Positions 1 to 5,267 of a DNA stretch of 5,267 bases are shown here, piece after piece. This stretch comes from Nitrospirota bacterium. Lineage in GTDB: Bacteria > Nitrospirota > Nitrospiria > Nitrospirales > UBA8639. A program made the position numbers and the translations under genes. The first letter of the stretch is position 1; each line of letters begins with the position of its first letter. A model generated the notes under the pieces. It worked only from the letters and a program-made list of their open reading frames with translations, did no database searches and had not been told where the DNA came from. The stretch covers positions 1-5,267 of the forward strand of contig JAOUGQ010000221.1 in the NCBI GenBank assembly GCA_029865515.1, written 5' to 3'.

Positions 1-1
1 C

Positions 2-874
2 GGTGACCGGGTCTTGCAGGCACGTCTTCAATCACAATCGTATCAGTTGACCGATCGACCGCTATGGAAATGGCGCGTGCTGATGGTCTGTGAAACGGTG
101 TTGACCGGGATTGGGTTGGTTCTTCTGCTCCGTTTTGGTCTCGCCCGCCTGACAGGCAGGGTCTCACCGAGAAAACCAGGTTTTGATGAAAACAGAGTGC
201 CTTGGACATTCTGGGAAGGGACGGCGGTCTTAGCCAGGGGAGGCGCCCTGACGATTGTCTTGATGGGTATGGTGGCGTTCATGCCTGATGGCCCGAACAT
301 TCTCGAAGACTATGGAATTGCCTTTCTGTATCTGCCTTCGGTCATCCTGACGTCGGTGTTGCTGTGCCGGCCGAGGAAACGCTCTTTTCTGCTGCTGGTG
401 GGATGTTCGAATGCGTGGCAACGATTGACGTCCAATTTGTCGCTGGTTGTCATGGTGGTGACCCTTGGGTTTATTGGGGATTGGCTGATTATGCTCGGGG
501 GAGAGGCCTTTCAATCGTCTGTGCATTGGACCGAATGGTTTGTTCCTCAAGTGGTGTGGGGGAGTCAGATGGAACTGGTCAAAACCGCAGTAGAGTTTGT
601 CGTGCTGGCTCCGCTCTTCGAAGAACTCATTTTTCGGGGGATTCTCTTTACGACCCTGAGAAAAAAAATCAGTTTCCCGATTGCAATGGTGGCGAGTGGT
701 TTGGTCTTCGCCTTGGCGCATGGGTATGGGGTGATCGCGTTTCTGACGGTCTTGTGGAGCGGATTTTTGTGGGCCTGGGCCTATGAACGGACCGGGAGTG
801 TGATTCCCGGCATGCTGGCGCATGCCATCAATAATGGGGTGGTGGTGTATTCTCTCGTGGCATTTTTTCGGTAG
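2..874 (+). CDS. CPBP (Abi) family intramembrane metalloprotease, 5' end probably outside the window
   Basis: Integral membrane protein of the CPBP family, relatives of eukaryotic Rce1 CAAX proteases. All three family motifs are present in the right order. Counting from a TTG at base 14, they are EELIFRG (E203, E204, R208), FALAH (F232, H236) and HAINN (H270, N274). The glutamates and histidines are the family's proposed catalytic or metal-binding residues, so the active site looks intact. About seven or eight hydrophobic segments can be seen, roughly at residues 22-44, 71-90, 101-118, 142-162, 190-212, 222-240, 241-258 and 264-284, with a basic loop near 119-124. The reading frame is open to the left edge and no good ribosome-binding site precedes the TTG, so the true start is probably upstream. 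Bacterial members are mostly of unknown substrate; some act in bacteriocin self-immunity or prenyl-protein processing. Nothing here identifies a substrate. The gene converges on the minus-strand cluster, 34 bases apart, with no clear terminator between. Confidence 0.9.
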   Translation, partial: GDRVLQARLQSQSYQLTDRPLWKWRVLMVCETVLTGIGLVLLLRFGLARLTGRVSPRKPGFDENRVPWTFWEGTAVLARGGALTIVLMGMVAFMPDGPNILEDYGIAFLYLPSVILTSVLLCRPRKRSFLLLVGCSNAWQRLTSNLSLVVMVVTLGFIGDWLIMLGGEAFQSSVHWTEWFVPQVVWGSQMELVKTAVEFVVLAPLFEELIFRGILFTTLRKKISFPIAMVASGLVFALAHGYGVIAFLTVLWSGFLWAWAYERTGSVIPGMLAHAINNGVVVYSLVAFFR

Positions 875-908
875 AAACCCTGATAGCGCTGCTGAGCCGG
901 ATCTGTCC

Positions 909-1781
909 TCATGCTGAAGAATTTCCTTCAATTCTGTCCAAGGCTTGATACAGATCTGGAAAACGAAGGGTATAGTTGAGGTCGGTGAGGAGCGTGTGAA
1001 TGGAGACGTGTTTGCCGGTCTCTTGAAGGCGTGTGGGTGGTGGAATGGGGATGTTCCACTTTGATGAGGCGAACGAGAAAATCTCAGCCCAGGTCCGTGG
1101 TATCCCATCGCTGGCCAGATAGGTGGCGCCATCCGGCGCTCGTTCAAGGGCTTGCAAGCAGATCCCCGCGGCATCTTCCACGTGAAGGAGATTCACCCAC
1201 TTCTGGGTATTACGAATCCTGCCTTTTCTCATCCAATCTAAAACATTTCGGCCTGGTCCATATAACCCTGCCAGTCGAATGATGACGGCTCCGAATCTGG
1301 TCCGGAGATATTCTTCTCCCTGAACCCGCGGAAGATGATCGTTGGGCGGAGTCTGTTCCGTGACTGAGCCGCAGTTCGTTCCATAGGCGGATGTGCTGCC
1401 CATGACGATCATCCTGCCGGACGCAGAAGGGCGGTCGGCGAAGAATGCCTGCACGAGGTGCAAGGGTGTCGCCGGGAAACACCAGATGATGTGGGCGGGG
1501 ACAGGAATGGATTGCCAGGTTTCTGGTTGAGCAAGGTCAAAGAGAATCCGGTGTTCAGGCGCAATATCTGAGAGATGGGTATCCGGCTTTCGGCTTGTAG
1601 CAAAGGCTTTCCAGCCTGTTTCACGGGCCTGGTGATAGAGTCGTCGTCCGGTATAGCCGGTGCCCAGAATCACCAACGGATTGTGTTGAAGAGAAGAATG
1701 GCTCAAGGGAAAAATGTTTTTGGGAATGTGTGGGTTGTGAGAGCAATCTTTTGGGAGCCAGCCCCTACTCAGGCTAGCCAA
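909..1781 (-). CDS. YeeZ-like atypical SDR, NAD(P)-dependent epimerase/dehydratase family protein
   Basis: Probable soluble Rossmann-fold protein of the extended/atypical short-chain dehydrogenase superfamily, 290 residues, last gene of the minus-strand cluster. The dinucleotide-binding loop is VILGTGYTG (G40, G42, G45) at the end of the first beta strand. Further family landmarks are MGSTSAYG (127-134, with S129, T130, S131 and Y133), RLAGLYGPGR (169-178), the VNLLHVEDAA stretch (196-205), YLASDG (221-226), and a C-terminal KHVS...LRFPD...AL block. This layout resembles E. coli YeeZ and related proteins. The classical YxxxK pair is not evident after the STSAYG strand; a charged GEEYLR segment (155-160) sits where it would be. 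Catalysis may therefore be altered or absent, and the substrate is unknown. The start is a TTG directly after an in-frame stop. It is chosen because a GAGG Shine-Dalgarno lies 6 bases upstream; the next candidates (TTG codons 26 and 36) have no such site. A 35-residue leader therefore precedes the Rossmann fold. It is 27 bases from the carbonic anhydrase gene. Confidence 0.86.
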   Translation of the reverse strand: MASLSRGWLPKDCSHNPHIPKNIFPLSHSSLQHNPLVILGTGYTGRRLYHQARETGWKAFATSRKPDTHLSDIAPEHRILFDLAQPETWQSIPVPAHIIWCFPATPLHLVQAFFADRPSASGRMIVMGSTSAYGTNCGSVTEQTPPNDHLPRVQGEEYLRTRFGAVIIRLAGLYGPGRNVLDWMRKGRIRNTQKWVNLLHVEDAAGICLQALERAPDGATYLASDGIPRTWAEIFSFASSKWNIPIPPPTRLQETGKHVSIHTLLTDLNYTLRFPDLYQALDRIEGNSSA

Positions 1782-1786
1782 TTATT

Positions 1787-1798
1787 GCCTCATGAGGC
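1787..1798 (-). promoter_or_regulatory. Ribosome-binding site of the SDR gene, inside a 12-base palindrome
   Basis: On the minus strand GAGG (1791-1788) lies 6 bases before the TTG codon at 1781, which supports that unusual start. The same bases form part of the perfect palindrome GCCTCATGAGGC. A second small palindrome, GGCTAGCC (1772-1779), lies just inside the coding region, and TAGCC/GGCTA (1800-1796 with 1780-1776) could pair across the start. Whether folding limits translation is inference. Confidence 0.45.
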
Positions 1799-1808
1799 TA
1801 ACTCGTCG

Positions 1809-2327
1809 TTACTCATTCTGTTCTGCGACATACTGTTGGGCGTAGTGGATATAATTGGAGGCGGATTCTTTGATCCATTGTACTTCGATATCCGTTAACA
1901 GGCGTTTGATTTTTGCCGGGGATCCCATCACCAGACTTCTCGAGGGGATGTGGATTCGCTCGGTGATCAGGGAGCCGGCACCAATGATACAGTCTTCTTC
2001 AATCACCACGCCGTCCATGACGATGGCGCCCATGCCAATCAGCACGCGATCCTGTACGGTGCAGCCATGGAGCACCACATGATGGCCTACAGTGATGTCA
2101 TCGCCAAGTGTGAGGGGATGGGTGTCATGTGTGACGTGCAGCAGGCAAAGGTCCTGAATATTGGTCCGGTGGCCAATGCGGATGGAATGGACATCGCCAC
2201 GTATGACGGCATGAAACCAGACGCTGGATTCCGATCCGATGACTACGTCTCCGATGACGACCGCGGTGTCTTCGATAAAGGCGCTGGGGGCAATAGTTGG
2301 GGCAATGCCTCGATAGGTTTTTAACAT
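1809..2327 (-). CDS. Gamma-class carbonic anhydrase family protein (CamH/YrdA/PaaY-like)
   Basis: Left-handed beta-helix hexapeptide-repeat protein of 172 residues, the usual size for the short gamma-carbonic anhydrase subfamily, expected to be a cytoplasmic trimer. Repeating six-residue turns such as IGDVVI, GHHVVL, IGMGAI and IGAGSL run from about residue 12 to 137, followed by a C-terminal helix (145-168). The metal ligands expected for the family are present: H64 in CLLHV, then H82 and H87 in VGHHVVLHG. Conserved RGD (43-45), N56/Q58 in TNIQD and Y159 are also there. The acidic loop of the archaeal Cam enzyme (with its proton-shuttle Glu) is absent, as in CamH, YrdA and PaaY. True CO2 hydration activity is therefore plausible but not proven; some relatives act as thioesterases or have no known activity. 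The ATG at 2327 is preferred over an in-frame start at 2408. It is preceded by AAGGA at 8 bases, begins directly with the conserved MLKTYRG, and avoids overlapping the upstream gene. Confidence 0.93.
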   Translation of the reverse strand: MLKTYRGIAPTIAPSAFIEDTAVVIGDVVIGSESSVWFHAVIRGDVHSIRIGHRTNIQDLCLLHVTHDTHPLTLGDDITVGHHVVLHGCTVQDRVLIGMGAIVMDGVVIEEDCIIGAGSLITERIHIPSRSLVMGSPAKIKRLLTDIEVQWIKESASNYIHYAQQYVAEQNE

Positions 2328-2335
2328 GGGAGAGG

Positions 2336-2340
2336 TCCTT
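2336..2340 (-). promoter_or_regulatory. Shine-Dalgarno of the carbonic anhydrase gene
   Basis: AAGGA on the minus strand, 8 bases before the ATG at 2327. It is the clearest ribosome-binding site in the window and decides the start of the 172-residue protein over the 27-residue-longer alternative. Confidence 0.75.
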
Positions 2341-2382
2341 TCGCCGAATAGAGTATCTCCATTGTTGGACGGCACGGGAAGG

Positions 2383-2862
2383 TCAGGAGCGAAGAAGCAT
2401 GGCACCAATGACCAGGGCAGCGAGGGAGGTGAGAACAGCGAGATAAATGGTCACGCTCCGGTCGGTGACCCAGTCGGTTTGCCAATGCGCAGGATAGGCC
2501 GTTTTCCCGTTCCCATGCCAGCCTTCCTGGTATAGTCCCATTCCCTTCTCCAGTTTAATCAACTGTTGTTTAGCCATTCGGTGGCGATCGGCTTGTTGAA
2601 GAATTACGTACGCGAAGAAACCTGAAAATAACGCTATGCCCGCAATGGCTAACCATCGGGTGGTGGAGTCCGGGGTATCGCCAGGGGAAACCGCCAGCAT
2701 CGTCACCAACAGCAGTACCAGAAACGCGTTGTGGAATACCGATAGCCGGATCATGTGGTCCCGCCGGCGAAACACCTCCTCTTTAAATAACGGGTACAGC
2801 ACTTGAAAGACTTCAAGTCGCTCCCGGGATAATTCCCTTTCGGTGTGAGATGAGTCAGACAT
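2383..2862 (-). CDS. Hypothetical membrane protein with three predicted transmembrane helices
   Basis: I do not recognise a named family for this 159-residue protein. The N-terminal 38 residues are highly charged and probably helical (ERELSRERLE, then LFKEEVFRRRDHM). They are followed by hydrophobic segments at about 39-59 and 70-89, a basic/polar stretch of about 45 residues, and a third hydrophobic segment at 136-157 close to the C-terminus. No signal-peptide cleavage motif, catalytic motif or metal-ligand cluster is evident. The polar loop contains an aromatic and histidine-rich patch (GLYQEGWHGNGKTAYPAHW, 109-127) that could be the functional part. The arrangement of a charged amphipathic N-terminus followed by a helix pair is superficially like SLATT-type 2TM proteins, but I cannot support that assignment. 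The ATG at 2862 lies 18 bases after the hydrolase stop and has only a weak ribosome-binding site, which suggests translational coupling. The gene is 55 bases ahead of the carbonic anhydrase start. Confidence 0.8.
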   Translation of the reverse strand: MSDSSHTERELSRERLEVFQVLYPLFKEEVFRRRDHMIRLSVFHNAFLVLLLVTMLAVSPGDTPDSTTRWLAIAGIALFSGFFAYVILQQADRHRMAKQQLIKLEKGMGLYQEGWHGNGKTAYPAHWQTDWVTDRSVTIYLAVLTSLAALVIGAMLLRS

Positions 2863-2880
2863 GAAGCCGGTCTTGTTACA

Positions 2881-3690
2881 TCAAGAGAGAGCCAACCGAT
2901 CACTCATCCACGTGGCCAGGCTGGTGGTCATCAGACGAAAATCTTCAGGCCGCCCGAATTGATGGTTTGCCCCCGGAATGAGCCGCAAATGCTTGGGAAC
3001 GTTGAGAGAGGCCATCAATCGATCAATCTGATGCTGGGGGATAATTTCGTCTTGATCGCCATGCACAATTAGGGTGGGGGCTTGAATGTGCGAGGCTGAA
3101 ACGTAGCCATTGTAGGTGAGGCACTCCTCGAAAAACGAATACGGCAGAGGTATGGGATGATCGCCACCGAGGATGTTGGGTATGTGATCCGTGCGTTGCC
3201 ATCGTTCCATGGCGTCAGCTCCCAATTCCAGGCGAAGCACTTCAGGAAAATCCACCACCGGGCATTTCAGGCCCAGGGCCAGGAGTTGGGGATACCGGGA
3301 GGCTGAAAGGATGGCCATGAATCCCCCAAAACTCGATCCAACCAGTCCGAGCGCATTCATGGCGCGTTCGGTGAGGAAGTGAAAGGCCGCATCCAATTGT
3401 TCCTCACATTTTTTGATGCTGAACTGTGCCAATGGCTCTGTGGAATCACCCATGCCATACCAGTCGAATCGGAGTGTTGCGATGGACTTAGGAATGAGCA
3501 GCTCCGTGAGCCGCCGATTTGTTCGACTGTTTTTATCCGAGGGAAATCCATGACAAAGGATGACTGCTTGGTTCGTGGGGGCGGCTGGCTGAGCGAATAT
3601 CCCCGTCGTGACGATGTTGGAGGAGCTAGTAAAGCTGACAGGCGTCTCCGTATCCCCCTTCTGGCTTTCTTTGGGCGATGTAATCTCCAC
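2881..3690 (-). CDS. Alpha/beta hydrolase (serine esterase/acyltransferase-like)
   Basis: Single-domain alpha/beta hydrolase of 269 residues from a GTG at 3690, probably cytoplasmic. The canonical elements are in order. They are the oxyanion-hole strand AVILCHGFPSDKN (H47, G48), the RFDWYGMGDS turn (from about residue 74), the nucleophile elbow GSSFGG (Ser120), the acid in VHGDQDE (Asp214) and the base in GANHQF (His243). A complete Ser-Asp-His triad is therefore present. The HGF-x-SDKN signature resembles cinnamoyl-esterase or acyl-transferring peptidase-like hydrolases, but the substrate cannot be predicted. The frame stays open upstream to an ATG at 3927, which would add 79 residues lying almost wholly inside the 3' end of thiD. 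Those residues look like antisense-type filler, so they are rejected. The GTG lies 7 bases after the thiD stop and has no Shine-Dalgarno, so coupling to thiD translation is likely. The start is the least certain part of this entry. Confidence 0.87.
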   Translation of the reverse strand: MEITSPKESQKGDTETPVSFTSSSNIVTTGIFAQPAAPTNQAVILCHGFPSDKNSRTNRRLTELLIPKSIATLRFDWYGMGDSTEPLAQFSIKKCEEQLDAAFHFLTERAMNALGLVGSSFGGFMAILSASRYPQLLALGLKCPVVDFPEVLRLELGADAMERWQRTDHIPNILGGDHPIPLPYSFFEECLTYNGYVSASHIQAPTLIVHGDQDEIIPQHQIDRLMASLNVPKHLRLIPGANHQFGRPEDFRLMTTSLATWMSDRLALS

Positions 3691-3697
3691 GAGGTCG

Positions 3698-4489
3698 CTA
3701 TGATTGAAGAAAATAAAAGTGGTCGGTGGGGCCGTGCCCCTTACCGAGTGCGAGGCCGTGACGAATTGCCTCGGTGGTGTACTGTTTTGCGGTATCAATT
3801 GCGTCGGGAATGGTTCTCCCTCTGGCGAGATGTGCTGCAATGGCAGAAGCGAAAGTGCAGCCGGTTCCATGCGTTGTAGCGGTCTGAATGAATTCGCCTT
3901 TATACATTCGAAAAAACCGCCCGTCATAGAGTAAGTCAGTCCCTGGTTGCTCTTGCAGGTGCCCGCCCTTGATCAGGACATGTTTACAGCCCAATTGATA
4001 GATCGCTTTTGCGGCCCTTCTGGCATCGGCCAGAGTCTGAATGGACATGCCGGATAACATTTCAGCTTCGTAAATATTCGGGGTCAGCAGAGAAGCCTGA
4101 GGAATCAATTCGGTTTTCAAGATGGCAATCGCATCTTGTTCCAGCAGGGGATGCCCTCCCTTCGCCACCATGACCGGGTCGACCACAAGGTGTTCCAGAT
4201 TTTGCCTGGCGAGTCTTTGGCTGACGGTCGTGACGATGTCGGAGGTCGCCAGCATGCCGGTTTTAACCACGGCGACAGGAATATCGGAGAAGATGGCATC
4301 GAGTTGCGCCTCAATGATGGAAGAGGGAAGATGAAAAACGGCCGATACTCCGCATGTATTCTGTGCCGTGATGGAAGTCAGGACCGACATCCCGAACACC
4401 CCATTGGCGGATAGGGCTTTGAGATCGGCCTGGATGCCGGCTCCTCCACTGGAATCAGAACCGGCGATGGTCAGGACAGCTTTTTTCAT
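3698..4489 (-). CDS. thiD: Hydroxymethylpyrimidine/phosphomethylpyrimidine kinase ThiD
   Basis: Ribokinase-fold enzyme of 263 residues, normal length for standalone ThiD. It phosphorylates 4-amino-5-hydroxymethyl-2-methylpyrimidine, and then its monophosphate, to give HMP-PP, the pyrimidine half used by thiamine-phosphate synthase in the cytoplasm. The sequence shows the N-terminal substrate-binding signature LTIAGSDSSGGAGIQADLK (6-24), TAQNTCGV (41-48), VVDPVMVAKGG (102-112) and LTPNIYEAEML (135-145). It also has the nucleotide/anion-hole motif THGTGCTFA (206-214, with Cys211 in the catalytic position) and the terminal GHGPTDHF (251-258). All key residues appear intact. There is no fused ThiE or ThiN domain. 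It is the first gene of the minus-strand cluster, 7 bases ahead of the hydrolase. The ATG is fixed by the conserved N-terminus; the only upstream purine run (GGGA) is about 12 bases away, so the ribosome-binding site is weak. I saw no TPP riboswitch in the leader. Confidence 0.97.
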   Translation of the reverse strand: MKKAVLTIAGSDSSGGAGIQADLKALSANGVFGMSVLTSITAQNTCGVSAVFHLPSSIIEAQLDAIFSDIPVAVVKTGMLATSDIVTTVSQRLARQNLEHLVVDPVMVAKGGHPLLEQDAIAILKTELIPQASLLTPNIYEAEMLSGMSIQTLADARRAAKAIYQLGCKHVLIKGGHLQEQPGTDLLYDGRFFRMYKGEFIQTATTHGTGCTFASAIAAHLARGRTIPDAIDTAKQYTTEAIRHGLALGKGHGPTDHFYFLQS

Positions 4490-4573
4490 ACTTGTGAGAT
4501 TCCCGCACGGTGGAATAAATTTGAGGCCGAGTCTACCATGGTATTTCGTGATGGATCAAAATGCTGCCTTTGC

Positions 4574-4614
4574 CGATAGACGCGATGTGATCTTTGTCGT
4601 ACGTGCCTCTATCG
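4574..4614 (-). other. Potential hairpin in the presumed thiD leader
   Basis: CGATAGA (4574-4580) and TCTATCG (4608-4614) form a perfect 7-base inverted repeat. Beyond one mismatch, three further pairs (4582-4584 with 4604-4606) extend the stem and leave a loop of about 19 bases. It lies 85 bases or more upstream of the thiD start, between that start and the candidate minus-strand promoter. There is no U-tract, so it is not a terminator. A regulatory role is unproven. Confidence 0.3.
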
Positions 4615-4632
4615 AATGAATCTCTAGTCCTC

Positions 4633-4649
4633 TTGACATTATAGGTCAA
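4633..4649. repeat. Inverted repeat TTGAC-N7-GTCAA (possible operator)
   Basis: Perfect 5-base arms (4633-4637 and 4645-4649) around a 7-base AT-rich centre. It coincides with the + strand -35 box and encloses the minus-strand TATAAT, a position suited to a dimeric regulator controlling both directions. Protein binding is inference. Confidence 0.35.
4638..4643 (-). promoter_or_regulatory. Candidate -10 box for the thiD cluster
   Basis: The minus strand reads a perfect TATAAT here, about 145 bases upstream of the thiD start. At 17 bases the corresponding -35 hexamer is only ACTCCA, a poor match, so an activator or a different start site may be involved. The box shares bases with the + strand TTGACA, so the two divergent promoters would compete. 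Confidence 0.3.
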
Positions 4650-4654
4650 ATCTT

Positions 4655-4678
4655 ACATTCTGGAGTCGTTAAGAATGT
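4655..4678. repeat. Inverted repeat ACATTCT-N10-AGAATGT
   Basis: Perfect 7-base arms (4655-4661 and 4672-4678) separated by 10 bases. It lies just downstream of the TTGAC repeat and overlaps the predicted + strand -10 and transcription start. It could be an operator, or a small leader hairpin. Confidence 0.35.
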
Positions 4679-4730
4679 TCTTCCCTCTCTCAAATCGCCT
4701 GGGTGCGCAATGTAGGCATCCCTTTTGCTG

Positions 4731-5267
4731 ATGAATCCTAAAAAATCTGCTGGCGCTTCTCAAATCCCCAAGTCTTCCTCTTCCTCAAATGAAGAGCTTC
4801 ATCGCGAACAGGTCGCGGACGTCACTATTTCCCTTCGGCAATCCTCAGGACCACATGATCAAGTGTCTGTCGAATCCGATACCGCGAGTCTCTTAAAACG
4901 GTTAACTGAAAGCGTGCAAACCAATGCCGCTCTCACGAATCAATTGACGGATCTCCGTCGCGAAGTCAGCGTGCTGCGTAAACAAGTGGAACGGTTTAAC
5001 ATCGCGGCTCGTGGTTCCCAGGAAGGGTTATGGGTGGCTGAACCATGTTCGGATATTCCCTGGGACTCCCCAAAATGTCCTGTGTGGTATTCCCCTCATT
5101 TTGTGGCATTACTGGGGTATGAAGAATCCGAGTTCCCGGGGGTTCTGGAAAGTTGGGCCAAGCTCTTGCACCCGGATGATCGGGAACATGTGTTTGAGTC
5201 ATTAAAGAATCATATTGAACATCAAGTGCCCTACTGTGTGGAGTATCGCTTGCAGACCAAGTCGGGG
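4731..5267 (+). CDS. PAS domain sensor protein, 3' end outside the window (possible chemotaxis receptor or kinase)
   Basis: Open frame of 179 codons running off the right edge. Residues 1-50 are polar, low-complexity and Ser-rich (SSSSS at 15-19), with no membrane segment or signal peptide, so the visible part should be cytoplasmic. Residues about 52-90 (LLKRLTE...LTDLRREVSVLRKQVERF) have heptad-like leucine and valine spacing, consistent with a coiled coil. A PAS domain of the PAS_3 type starts near 92. It shows QEGLW (97-101), VWYSPHFVALLGYEESEF (118-135), SWAKLLHPDDRE (141-152) and VEYRLQTKSG (170-179). A longer loop between GLW and WYSP carries C106 and C116 and the phrase WDSPKCPVW. I recall related PAS domains with this loop in methyl-accepting chemotaxis proteins and other signalling proteins, but the output domain lies outside the window. 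The ATG has a weak ribosome-binding site; an in-frame TTG at 4725, 8 bases after TAGG, is an alternative start. Confidence 0.85.
   Translation, partial: MNPKKSAGASQIPKSSSSSNEELHREQVADVTISLRQSSGPHDQVSVESDTASLLKRLTESVQTNAALTNQLTDLRREVSVLRKQVERFNIAARGSQEGLWVAEPCSDIPWDSPKCPVWYSPHFVALLGYEESEFPGVLESWAKLLHPDDREHVFESLKNHIEHQVPYCVEYRLQTKSG

Larger units (their letters stand above)
4633..4661 (+). promoter_or_regulatory. Candidate sigma70-type promoter for the PAS gene
   Basis: A perfect TTGACA (4633-4638) is followed at 17 bases by CATTCT (4656-4661), a weak match to TATAAT; TACATT at 15 bases (4654-4659) is an alternative. Transcription would begin near 4668, leaving a leader of about 60 bases before the ATG at 4731. 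The -35 box overlaps one inverted repeat and the -10 box overlaps another. Confidence 0.35.

Noticed and set aside
364..786. Plus-strand frame of 140 codons inside the protease gene
   Set aside because: It is an out-of-frame shadow of the CPBP coding region with no recognisable domain.
875..908. Bidirectional terminator between the converging genes
   Set aside because: No stem-loop with a U-tract could be found in the 34-base gap.
230..1174. Long minus-strand frame of 314 codons opposite the protease gene
   Set aside because: Its translation is rich in His, Pro, Arg and Gln with no motifs, and it lies antisense to the clear CPBP gene and partly over the SDR gene; it is a shadow frame.
1950..2324. 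Plus-strand frame of 124 codons opposite the carbonic anhydrase gene
   Set aside because: It is antisense to a well-supported gene and has no motif or ribosome-binding site that I could support.
2328..2408. 27-residue N-terminal extension of the carbonic anhydrase from a start at 2408
   Set aside because: It would overlap the upstream membrane-protein gene, whereas the ATG at 2327 has a good AAGGA site and begins at the conserved N-terminus.
3691..3927. 79-residue N-terminal extension of the alpha/beta hydrolase from an ATG at 3927
   Set aside because: It lies almost entirely inside the coding sequence of thiD on the same strand in another frame, has no domain character, and is not needed for the hydrolase fold.
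4572..4579. GCCGATAG, a near match to the -10 box of sigma28 (flagellar/chemotaxis) promoters, on the strand of the PAS gene
   Set aside because: No TAAA-type -35 element sits at the required distance upstream, and the position is far from the gene start; probably chance.
4490..4640. TPP riboswitch upstream of thiD
   Set aside because: The conserved CUGAGA and ACCUGAU-type blocks are not present on the minus strand in this region.
5011..5205. Small frames on both strands inside the PAS region
   Set aside because: They overlap the PAS coding frame, which has clear domain signatures; the alternatives have none.

Overview
This is an ordinary-looking stretch of a bacterial chromosome of medium GC content, with dense, compactly spaced genes. 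No mobile element, CRISPR array, rRNA or tRNA is visible. The organism is probably a free-living Gram-negative bacterium. The protein style (CPBP protease, standalone ThiD, CamH-like gamma-carbonic anhydrase, PAS sensor) and my recollection of similar proteins would fit Nitrospirota or a related environmental lineage. That placement is a weak inference, because there is no marker gene in the window.

Layout. (1) At the left edge, on the + strand, lies a multi-pass CPBP/Abi-type intramembrane protease whose 5' end is probably outside the window; it ends at 874. (2) Converging on it is a tight minus-strand cluster, read from 4489 down to 909. Its order is thiD (HMP/HMP-P kinase of thiamine biosynthesis), an alpha/beta hydrolase, a small three-helix membrane protein of unknown function, a gamma-class carbonic anhydrase-like protein, and a YeeZ-like atypical SDR (NAD(P)-binding epimerase-like protein). 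The gaps are 7, 18, 55 and 27 bases, so the five genes are probably one transcription unit. (3) The 241-base divergent region 4490-4730 has no convincing gene. It holds a perfect TTGACA box on the + strand, a perfect TATAAT on the - strand, two inverted repeats around them, and a hairpin in the presumed thiD leader. (4) On the + strand from 4731 an open frame runs off the right edge. It encodes a Ser-rich N-terminus, a predicted coiled coil and a PAS domain of the kind found in chemotaxis receptors and other sensors.

How the genes work together: only ThiD has a clear pathway. The hydrolase, carbonic anhydrase and SDR are soluble enzymes with recognisable folds but unknown substrates. The cluster looks like a housekeeping co-transcription unit rather than a dedicated system. 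I found no convincing evidence of a novel defence or biosynthetic system. The points most worth a second look are the unrecognised membrane protein, the conservation of the five-gene order, the palindrome-rich divergent promoter region, and the truncated PAS protein with a cysteine-bearing loop.
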